A stretch of 64,000 nucleotides of DNA from contig CAJTDX010000013.1 in assembly GCA_910575155.1 (NCBI GenBank), forward strand, positions 28,660 to 92,659, given 5' to 3'. The notes under the pieces were generated by a model. The model saw nothing but the letters and a program-made list of their open reading frames with translations, was not told the origin of the DNA and searched no databases. This document shows, piece by piece, positions 44,305 to 51,594 of the stretch; positions within the stretch are counted from its first letter, which is position 1, and every line of letters starts with the position of its first letter. Source of the stretch: Lachnospiraceae bacterium (GTDB lineage: Bacteria; Bacillota; Clostridia; Lachnospirales; Lachnospiraceae). Both the position numbers and the translations under genes were made by a program.

Positions 44305-45550
44305 AAGAATCTGTAAAAAATATAAGGATTTTATCCTGTATGCAGTATTTGGTGTTCTGACAACGCTGGTCAATATGACAGTTTATTGGGTTTTGGCCCA
44401 TATTTTTAAGGTCAGGGTAATGCCGAGTACAATATGCGCATGGGTGGCAGCCGTATTGTTCGCTTACGTTACCAACAGGAAATGGGTGTTTCACAGCAAG
44501 GCGCACGCCACAGGCGAAATTATCAGGGAAGTGGTTTCTTTTTTTACCTGCCGCATTCTCACAGGAATTGTGGATTGGGGATGTATGCTGCTTTTTGTGG
44601 CGCAGCTGCATATGGACGATGTGGTGATTAAATTTGCCGCGAATGTTCTTGTTATTATTCTCAATTATATTGCCAGCAAGCTGATTATTTTTAAACATCG
44701 CGGGCAAAAAAACGCTGAAAGCAAAAAAGCGGCGGAGAAAAAACATGCAGAACCAAAACGCCTTGTGATTACCAAAAGTGAAGATGATTTTACAGATATC
44801 ATAAACGGCAACAGACTGATCGGTGAAAATCCGGTTATGAAAAATTCCAGGATTATTTTCAATGGAAAAAATAATATATTATTCTGTGAAGATCAGGTGT
44901 GTCTGTTCAACAGCACTTTGACGTTTCAGGGCGATAATTCAGTAATTTATCTGAGTAAAAACAGGTGCGACTATAAATTAAATATAACGATTCATCATAA
45001 TTCTGTGTTTTTTTCAGGCAAAAACAACTATTTTAATGGGGTGTTAAATGCGGTACTGTCAGAATACCATCATGTTCTGATTGGATCTGAGGCACTGTTT
45101 TCCCATGGCATCTGGATTCGCAACGCAGATCCGCATCTGGTATATAGCTGTGAGACAATGGAACGGATTAACCCGACGCAGAGTATATTTATCGGACCGC
45201 ATGTGTGGGTAGGGCAGTCAGCCATGATATTAAAAGGAAGCAGGATCGGAGCCGGAAGTATCATAGGCGCTATGAGCCTGGTAACAGGAAAGGAAATTCC
45301 GCCCAATACTTCCTGGGGCGGCAATCCGGCAAAACTGCTGAAAAGCGGAATTTTCTGGGAAGGTTCCTGCGTTCATGCATGGACAGAAGAAAAGACGGAA
45401 AAAGCGCGGACCTATCAGGATGACGAATTTATTTTTATAGATAAATCCGCAGAGTTTTCCTATGATGAAATAGACCAGAAACTTACCGACGCTGAGGATG
45501 TAAACGCGCGCCTTGCCTGTCTGCAGGAAGTGAAAAAATATTTTGAATAA
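44294..45550 (+). CDS. GtrA-like flippase fused to left-handed beta-helix acyltransferase
   Basis: A 418-residue fusion. Residues about 1-135 are a GtrA domain with four helices (KDFILYAVFGVLTTLVNMTVYW, ... VTNRKWVFHSKA, ... LVIILNYIASKLIIFKHR). GtrA proteins are thought to flip polyprenyl-phosphate sugars. A lysine/alanine linker (about 138-155) leads to residues 160-400, which carry hexapeptide-type repeats and the CoA-acetyltransferase end HVWVGQSAMILKGSRIGAGSIIGAMSLV and GNPAKLLKSG. The second half probably acetylates the sugar or glycan on the cytoplasmic side before flipping. The overlap of 11 bases with the upstream GT2 gene supports a joint pathway. This fusion is unusual. Confidence 0.88.
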   Translation: MNYKRICKKYKDFILYAVFGVLTTLVNMTVYWVLAHIFKVRVMPSTICAWVAAVLFAYVTNRKWVFHSKAHATGEIIREVVSFFTCRILTGIVDWGCMLLFVAQLHMDDVVIKFAANVLVIILNYIASKLIIFKHRGQKNAESKKAAEKKHAEPKRLVITKSEDDFTDIINGNRLIGENPVMKNSRIIFNGKNNILFCEDQVCLFNSTLTFQGDNSVIYLSKNRCDYKLNITIHHNSVFFSGKNNYFNGVLNAVLSEYHHVLIGSEALFSHGIWIRNADPHLVYSCETMERINPTQSIFIGPHVWVGQSAMILKGSRIGAGSIIGAMSLVTGKEIPPNTSWGGNPAKLLKSGIFWEGSCVHAWTEEKTEKARTYQDDEFIFIDKSAEFSYDEIDQKLTDAEDVNARLACLQEVKKYFE

Positions 45551-45560
45551 TATTGGCGCG

Positions 45561-47021
45561 TTATTTGTTCGGAATCATTTTTATGGAAATATTGTTATCA
45601 ATACCGTAAAAAAGCTTAAACCGTGCAGACCAGGGTTCTTTTTCAACATCAGAACACCAGACGTAATCTTTGTACGGCAGTTCCTGAACCTGGATCGTAT
45701 TCTCACCGCTCTGACTGTCTTTTACTGCAAGCGCGATACGTTCCGAATTATTTTTTGCAATACAGCCATAGATATAAAACAAATACAAAGCGCCTGCGAT
45801 GGCGAAAATCATAAACGAGCCGGAAAACTCTGCAAATTGTTTCCTGTGAATCTCGTTAAAATTGCCGGATAATTCAAGCACAAAATAAATCAGAATCACA
45901 TAAGGCGCAAAAAAGCAGCGGGGACCGATCGGAGTAACTAAAAATAATGGCGCAATCATAAATCCTGCGCTGAAAAGGATAAACGACAGTCGGATTTTCT
46001 CTGTTTTGTCAAAAGGCAGAATCCATATAAAGGCGATCAGCGACAAAACGTAGCATACGGTTGCAACAACTTCAAGGAGCAGCAGAATCCATGCTCTGTG
46101 CCAGTAAGTATTAATTTGGTTCATAAAACTGAGAGCCGTATAGGAAATGTTAATAAACATGCATACAGATCCTGTGAGTTTCAGTCTGCCTGTGAGTTCG
46201 TCCTTATGTTCAAGCCAGAGAATAAGACAGACAACCATCAGCAGGCCAAGGAGCACAAAGTTATTCAAAAATCCCTGTATGGAAATCTCTTTAAAATTTT
46301 CCGCAATCCGCTTAAAAATGCTGGAATTGGCTGAAATGGTCCGGTAAGTATCCGTTCCGGAAGCGGCGGCGTGGTAAGCGCCGTTGCTGAACATGATAAT
46401 GGTACCGGCGATCGTACCTGCAAGGTATGACAAATGCTGGATGCATATTTTTTTATACTTAAAGAAAGTAAAAGCAACTGCATAGACGCCGAGCATCACA
46501 TTGTATATGGTTAAATGTTCTACGATCAATGTGTTTGCCAGGCCAAGCGCGGCAAGAGGCACAGCGGCCATATATGAATTTTGGGGTTTATGAGTATAAA
46601 TTGTTCTCAGCTCATAAATGTAAATCAGCGTCAGAAAAATGGATGTGACATAGTTGGAGAACCCGGAAGTCCAGACTACAGCTTGCCTCAGAAGCAAAAC
46701 AGGCATAAATGTCAGACATACCATAATGATGCCCGCGCCCCAGGTTAACCTGCCCGTAATTTCATTTAAAATGACGATGATTCCCCCAATGCACAGACAC
46801 ATTGCCAGTGTTTTTAAAAGATTTGAACGCGTCAGAATTAATACAATCAAATTGCCCAGATAGCGGCCGTTGTAGTTTTCAAACCATGAACTCAGACGGT
46901 CAATGCCAAGCTGGCCTCCCCATGCCCAGTCGTCTCCGGTATATGGAAACAAAAAGCATAATAAAAATAAAGTCAAAAACAGTGCGATATAAAACCGGTT
47001 TCGTTTCAAAGCGACCCGCAT
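45561..47021 (-). CDS. DUF6056 membrane protein, probable GT-C type transferase
   Basis: A 486-residue polytopic membrane protein with about twelve helices. After the first helix, FPYTGDDWAWGGQLGIDRL and ENYNGRYLGN match DUF6056, a GT-C-like family that probably transfers sugars from polyprenyl phosphate. The ATG at 47021 is preferred, because GGAG lies eight bases upstream; an in-frame TTG at 47027 sits almost on that site. It lies directly downstream of a minus-strand gtrA-like gene, with which it likely forms an operon, and converges with the GtrA fusion gene (10-base gap, no terminator seen). Confidence 0.83.
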   Translation of the reverse strand: MRVALKRNRFYIALFLTLFLLCFLFPYTGDDWAWGGQLGIDRLSSWFENYNGRYLGNLIVLILTRSNLLKTLAMCLCIGGIIVILNEITGRLTWGAGIIMVCLTFMPVLLLRQAVVWTSGFSNYVTSIFLTLIYIYELRTIYTHKPQNSYMAAVPLAALGLANTLIVEHLTIYNVMLGVYAVAFTFFKYKKICIQHLSYLAGTIAGTIIMFSNGAYHAAASGTDTYRTISANSSIFKRIAENFKEISIQGFLNNFVLLGLLMVVCLILWLEHKDELTGRLKLTGSVCMFINISYTALSFMNQINTYWHRAWILLLLEVVATVCYVLSLIAFIWILPFDKTEKIRLSFILFSAGFMIAPLFLVTPIGPRCFFAPYVILIYFVLELSGNFNEIHRKQFAEFSGSFMIFAIAGALYLFYIYGCIAKNNSERIALAVKDSQSGENTIQVQELPYKDYVWCSDVEKEPWSARFKLFYGIDNNISIKMIPNK

Positions 47022-47071
47022 CGTCAATTCTCCTTTCTGTTTACCATTTCTGTTTTGAAATCCCTGATTTT

Positions 47072-47539
47072 TTATTTATTGTTTTTAAAGACAATCAGTT
47101 TGGAAAAAACATAATTTAAAATAATAACAAGAACCGCAAACGCTGCCTTGGAATAAATTCCTTCCGTGTAAAATATTTTCATGGAAACACCAATTTTTCC
47201 GGCAATTTCAAAGAATAGATTATCAAACCCGGCGTATGATAATAAAGGGACTCCGAATATTTCAAGAATACCAGTGATAATTCTTGACGAAACGAAAGCA
47301 GTTCCTTCTTTGATCATTGTTTGTAATTTCCATGATTTTGATTCAAAGACCCAGATCTTATTTGTGATAAAGGCGAACGTTACGCCGCAGATCCAGCTTA
47401 TCGTGTTGGAAACCAGAACAGAGAGGGAAAAAAGGTTGATAAGCAGAGCGTACATTCCCCAGCTGACTATGGTTGTTAATATTCCAAAAATAATATATAA
47501 AATGACTTCTTTTTTTTGTTTTGTTAATATTTTTTTCAT
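47072..47539 (-). CDS. GtrA family membrane protein
   Basis: A 155-residue four-helix protein of the GtrA/GtcA family (EVILYIIFGILTTIVSWGMYALL, ICGVTFAFITNKIWVFESKS, ... VLVIILNYVFSKLIVFKN). These proteins are thought to flip polyprenyl-phosphate sugars for surface glycosylation. It lies upstream of the DUF6056 gene on the same strand and diverges from the GtrB-like gene at 47799, so the three form a complete set. No ribosome site is visible before the ATG. A near-consensus promoter ends only seven bases upstream, so the message is probably leaderless. Confidence 0.9.
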   Translation of the reverse strand: MKKILTKQKKEVILYIIFGILTTIVSWGMYALLINLFSLSVLVSNTISWICGVTFAFITNKIWVFESKSWKLQTMIKEGTAFVSSRIITGILEIFGVPLLSYAGFDNLFFEIAGKIGVSMKIFYTEGIYSKAAFAVLVIILNYVFSKLIVFKNNK

Positions 47540-47546
47540 AATTGTT

Positions 47547-47574
47547 ATTATAATAGATTAGAAATTTTTTTCAA
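47547..47574 (-). promoter_or_regulatory. Promoter of the gtrA-like gene, predicted leaderless start
   Basis: On the minus strand, TTGAAA (47569-47574) and a consensus TATAAT (47547-47552) are 16 bases apart. The -10 ends seven bases before the ATG (47539), so transcription would start at or within a base or two of the start codon. No Shine-Dalgarno sequence is present and no other start codon lies nearby. Confidence 0.65.
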
Positions 47575-47705
47575 GGCTCATCTCAAAATCAGAAAAAACG
47601 CTTTTGCGGCGGATAGAAGCTGATTTTACATGGAATGTCATAAATATCCGCAAGGTTCCGGCGAGAAATTTGTCGAAAATTATAATATATTAGAACGCGG
47701 TTTTG

Positions 47706-47714
47706 TGATATAAT
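47706..47714 (+). promoter_or_regulatory. Extended -10 promoter for the GtrB-like gene
   Basis: TGATATAAT at 47706-47714 is a consensus extended -10 and lies 84 bases before the ATG at 47799. No clear -35 is present. It is on the opposite strand to the gtrA promoter 130 bases away, so the two genes are divergently transcribed. Confidence 0.6.
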
Positions 47715-47798
47715 ATGCCCTGAGAAAGTTTACAGAAGATTTTTTGGAGAAATTCACCAGAATGCGTTCCATACGCGCTAAGATACAAGGAGACGAAG

Positions 47799-48734
47799 AT
47801 GGATATATCATTTATTGTACCATGTTATAATGAAGAGGAAAATGTCGAATTATTTTTTAAAGAGACGGAAAAGGTCTTTCGGGCGGTGGGCGCTACTTAT
47901 CAATATGTGTTTGTAAATGACGGCAGCCGCGATTCCACCAGAGAGGTGCTGATAAATTTATATGAACATAATCCGGACAGTAATATCACAGTCGTTAATT
48001 TTTCCAGGAATTTTGGAAAGGAATCTGCGATCTATGCCGGGCTTGAGCACGCAGACGGCAATACAATATGCGTCATTGACGCGGACTTGCAGCAGCGCCC
48101 CGAGGTTGCGCTGAACATGTACAGGCATTTAACGGAGCATCCGCACTGCGACTGCGTATGCGCGTTCCAGAAACAGAGGCGGGAAGGCAGGATTATGAGC
48201 GCCTGCAAACTTGCTTTTTATAAATTAATCAATCAGGTTGCCGAAATTGAATTTAAGAGCGGAGCCTCAGATTTTCGTTTTTTCAAAGCGAAAGTCAGGG
48301 ACGCCATACTCTTAATGCCGGAGTACCACCGATTTTCCAAGGGTATTTTCAGCTGGGTGGGATTTCAGGTAGAATATATAGAATATGAAGCGGACGAGCG
48401 AAATGCGGGCGAGAGCAAATGGAGTCCCTTCAAGCTGTTTAAGTATGCAATCAGCGGGATTATTGCGTTTTCCACCGCGCCGCTGCATATTGCAACAGTG
48501 ATTGGCGGGCTGTCCACCTTATTTTCTGTCGTATATTTTTTTATTACCCTGGTGCGAAAGCTTACCTATCACATTAACGTAGACGGATTTACGCAGCTTG
48601 CGCTGATTATCACGTTTTTCAGCGGGATCCTGTTATTTACCATTGGAATTATCGGCGAATATATATCCAGAATCTATCAGCAGGTAAAGAATCGCCCTAT
48701 TTACATTGCAGATGAGATTCTTAAGAAAAAATAA
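47799..48734 (+). CDS. GtrB-like GT2 with two C-terminal membrane helices
   Basis: A 311-residue GT2 enzyme that makes a polyprenyl-phosphate sugar. Catalytic blocks: ISFIVPCYNEEENVELFF, VNDGSRDST, NFSRNFGKESAIYAGLEHA and the acidic IDADLQQRPE. Residues about 225-295 hold two membrane helices (ATVIGGLSTLFSVVYFFIT and LALIITFFSGILLFTIGIIG), followed by EYISRIYQQVKNRP, the classic GtrB/CsbB end. With the divergent GtrA and DUF6056 genes it completes a three-component decoration set. AAGGAG precedes the ATG. Confidence 0.93.
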   Translation: MDISFIVPCYNEEENVELFFKETEKVFRAVGATYQYVFVNDGSRDSTREVLINLYEHNPDSNITVVNFSRNFGKESAIYAGLEHADGNTICVIDADLQQRPEVALNMYRHLTEHPHCDCVCAFQKQRREGRIMSACKLAFYKLINQVAEIEFKSGASDFRFFKAKVRDAILLMPEYHRFSKGIFSWVGFQVEYIEYEADERNAGESKWSPFKLFKYAISGIIAFSTAPLHIATVIGGLSTLFSVVYFFITLVRKLTYHINVDGFTQLALIITFFSGILLFTIGIIGEYISRIYQQVKNRPIYIADEILKKK

Positions 48735-48895
48735 TGTTGTTTTTTGTCATTTCTCTGCTCCCGTTTTTCAGCGGTTTTGCAAAGTTTTTACGGAAGTTTT
48801 CATAAATGCATAAAGTTTCTAATTTTATCAAATATCCTGTTTTTCCTGAAATATCTCGTATATTACCAATTTTAGGTAGAAAATTAATCATAATA

Positions 48896-48919
48896 TGTTA
48901 TACTATTTAATGGTATACT
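48896..48919 (+). promoter_or_regulatory. Tandem extended -10 elements
   Basis: TGTTATACT at 48896-48904 and TGGTATACT at 48911-48919 are two copies of the TGnTATACT form, 15 bases apart. Both lie upstream of the ATG at 48949. Neither has a good -35. Their position also argues against a start at 48895, which would lie inside the promoter. Confidence 0.6.
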
Positions 48920-48948
48920 ATTCATATAAAAAACAGGAGCATAGAAAA

Positions 48949-51591
48949 ATGACAAATTATTTTTTTACATTTATAATTTTCGCGGACAGATTAGAGAAAC
49001 TGGAGCTTACTCTGGAAAGTATGAGCGCCTGTCTCCTGAAAAAAGCCATTGATGTACAGTTTGTCATTGTAGATGAATCAAATACGGCAAGAGAAAACAG
49101 CGTTGAAGGCAGATTAAGCCGGACGGGGATAAGATTTGATTACCTGGAACTGACAGAGCAGAACAGAGAGGAAATCTTAGAGCTTGCGCTGGAGCAGGTT
49201 CAGGGCGAATATGTAAATATTATCAAAGCCGGAGTGCTGTATCGGGAAGACAGTCTGTATAAAATATATAAATATGCCAGGAAGAGCCGGGAAGAGCGCT
49301 TCCTGGTTCCGCCTGTTTCCAGCAGAAATTCTGCCGTAATGAGGGAAGGTATTGCTTTTCAAAAGCAGTTTGGGGACAAGACCGATCTGGAGAATAATTA
49401 TCATCTGGTTCATTGTAATTACTTCTGCTATTTTATTAAAAAGGAATCGTTCTCTCAGGAGAGATGCACAGATCCCTTCTGGACGTTTGCAGTAATGAAA
49501 AAGATCTTTTATACCATTACGCCCCACGCCCGGCTGGGCTTTGCCCAAAAAGGAAGAGTTTATATTCCTTCGCCTTCGGAAGTAACAAAGTTCTGGGAAG
49601 ATCTGGTCAAAGAGGACTGCAGTCTGTTTACCAGAAATTTTTTGACGGAAATATTTGAGTTTTGTCAGAAGAATAATCATATTTGCATCAAAAACGCGAA
49701 ATATAATCTGGTTTATTACTGCAGCAGAATCATTGAGGGAATCCAGCCCGAGCTGGAGACGCCGGAACATTTGCAGGAAGTCCGTAAGCTTACAGAAGAA
49801 GTTCTGGCATTTATCAAAGATGATGAGATTATCTTATATAACCAGTTTTTGAGAAGAGAGTATAAGTATTATCTTGAAAAGAAATTTCACTGGGAGAATA
49901 AAGACAATCCGCAGGTCGGCGTTCGCCGCAAAGATATTTTAAACAGAGCCAACGTCAGCATTTCCTATCAGTTTATGGAGGTTCAGGCAGATAAAGTTGT
50001 TCTGGAATGCAAAGCGCCGATGTATCTGGAACCGGAGTTTCAGGTTTCTTATAAAGTGAACGGCAGACTGCTGGAGGGAATACCGCAGAAAAGAGTGGAT
50101 ACCAGGGAATGGTTTGGAGAGCAGATTATGCTTGCCTCCTATGTAAAAGGTGAAATTCCCCTTACTGGCGCAAAGGAGCACAGGATCAGGGTCGTATGTG
50201 AAGCCAAAGGAAAAAAGACAGAAAATAAGTCCTATGAATTTGGCAAATTCATGCCGCTGGCCGATGGAGTGGATCTGTATGTCAGGGAACATGGATGGAA
50301 TGTATTTTATGACAGAAAAAGCGGAGAACTTGTTTTTTCACCTGAAAACTGGAAGGATAATATCCGCCTGAGATGGAAGCGGTTTTGTTCCCTGCTGAAA
50401 GAAAATAACGCCGCAAGAAAAGCTGTTCTTGTGCGGATGCTCACGGCGGTTTTGCAGAAATTCAGGAAAAAAGAAATCTGGCTGATTTCCGACAGGATCA
50501 ATCGGGGCGACGACAACGGAGAGATATTTTTCCGCTATGTGTGCGAGCAGCGGCCCGCGGGCGTAAAGCCGTATTTTGTCGTTTCTAAGGAAGCGCCGGA
50601 TTATCAGCGCATGAAGCAATACGGGACCGTGGTAAACGTTTATTCCTGGCGTCACAAAATTCTGCATCTGCTCAGTGATTATATCATATCCTCTCAGGCA
50701 AACAAGCCGGTGATCAATCCTTTTGGAACTGTGGGGAAATATTATAATGATATGATAGCCGGCAAAAAAATTGTCTTTTTACAGCATGGCGTCACCAAGG
50801 ACGACCAGTCGAAATGGCTGAACCGCTATAACCGTAATTTATATGGGCTGGTTGTCAACACAAGAGCGGAATACGATTCTATTTTAGAGTATGATTATTT
50901 TTACACGCCCAGAGAAGTGTGGCTGACAGGTATGCCCAGGTATGACGCGCTGACGCACGATGAAAAAGGGTATATTACCGTTATGCCCACCTGGAGGAAA
51001 TCGTTAAGCGACGGGGTGGACGCGGCCGGCGTATGGAAAGTGGGAGATGATTTTGCACAAAGCGGTTATTTCAAATTTTACAATGCGCTGCTGAATCATG
51101 AGAAACTTCTTGCAAAGGCCAAAGAATATGGATATAAAATCTGCTTTATGCCGCATCCGAATATCAAGCCGGCGCTGGGACTGTTTCAGCGTCATCCGCA
51201 GGTGACGTTCTGGGATGAGGAAAAACCTTACCGGGAAGTGTTTGCAGAGTCAAATCTGCTGGTGACAGATTATTCTTCCGTTGTTTTTGACTTTGCATAT
51301 TTGCAGAAACCGATTGTATACTGCCAGTTTGACCGGGATGAATTTTTCTCCGGAGGCCACTCTTATGTAGAGGGTTATTTTAACTATATGGAAGACGGTT
51401 TCGGAGAGGTTGAGGCAGATCTGGAATCGCTGGTGGACAGAGTCATAGAGTATATGGAACATGGATGCGTTTTGAAAGAAAAATATGCCAAACGTATCAA
51501 ACAGACTTTCGCATACCATGACAGGGACTGCAGCAGGCGTGTAGTTGATAAGATTTCGGGGAACTCTCTTGATGTAGTAAAGGGGAGGTAA
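48949..51591 (+). CDS. GT-like/CDP-glycerol glycerophosphotransferase fusion
   Basis: An 880-residue protein. The N-terminal 300 residues resemble a degenerate GT2 domain (YFFTFIIFADRLEKLELTLESM, VIVDESNT), in which the usual acidic metal-binding site is not obvious. A beta-rich middle region follows. Residues about 505-870 form the glycerophosphotransferase: EIWLISDRINRGDDNGEIFFRY, VFLQHGVTKDDQS with the catalytic His, MPTWRKSLS and TDYSSVVFDFAYLQKPIVY. The ATG at 48949 follows AGGAGCATAG. It closely resembles the 911-residue fusion at 35683, and the two may be duplicates that diverged. It starts the block that holds the beta-helix and Dlt-like genes. Confidence 0.87.
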   Translation: MTNYFFTFIIFADRLEKLELTLESMSACLLKKAIDVQFVIVDESNTARENSVEGRLSRTGIRFDYLELTEQNREEILELALEQVQGEYVNIIKAGVLYREDSLYKIYKYARKSREERFLVPPVSSRNSAVMREGIAFQKQFGDKTDLENNYHLVHCNYFCYFIKKESFSQERCTDPFWTFAVMKKIFYTITPHARLGFAQKGRVYIPSPSEVTKFWEDLVKEDCSLFTRNFLTEIFEFCQKNNHICIKNAKYNLVYYCSRIIEGIQPELETPEHLQEVRKLTEEVLAFIKDDEIILYNQFLRREYKYYLEKKFHWENKDNPQVGVRRKDILNRANVSISYQFMEVQADKVVLECKAPMYLEPEFQVSYKVNGRLLEGIPQKRVDTREWFGEQIMLASYVKGEIPLTGAKEHRIRVVCEAKGKKTENKSYEFGKFMPLADGVDLYVREHGWNVFYDRKSGELVFSPENWKDNIRLRWKRFCSLLKENNAARKAVLVRMLTAVLQKFRKKEIWLISDRINRGDDNGEIFFRYVCEQRPAGVKPYFVVSKEAPDYQRMKQYGTVVNVYSWRHKILHLLSDYIISSQANKPVINPFGTVGKYYNDMIAGKKIVFLQHGVTKDDQSKWLNRYNRNLYGLVVNTRAEYDSILEYDYFYTPREVWLTGMPRYDALTHDEKGYITVMPTWRKSLSDGVDAAGVWKVGDDFAQSGYFKFYNALLNHEKLLAKAKEYGYKICFMPHPNIKPALGLFQRHPQVTFWDEEKPYREVFAESNLLVTDYSSVVFDFAYLQKPIVYCQFDRDEFFSGGHSYVEGYFNYMEDGFGEVEADLESLVDRVIEYMEHGCVLKEKYAKRIKQTFAYHDRDCSRRVVDKISGNSLDVVKGR

Positions 51592-51594
51592 GAT

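Noticed and set aside
45543..45872. Plus-strand reading frame opposite the end of the DUF6056 gene
   Set aside because: It is the complement of a convincing membrane protein gene and has no ribosome site or recognisable product.
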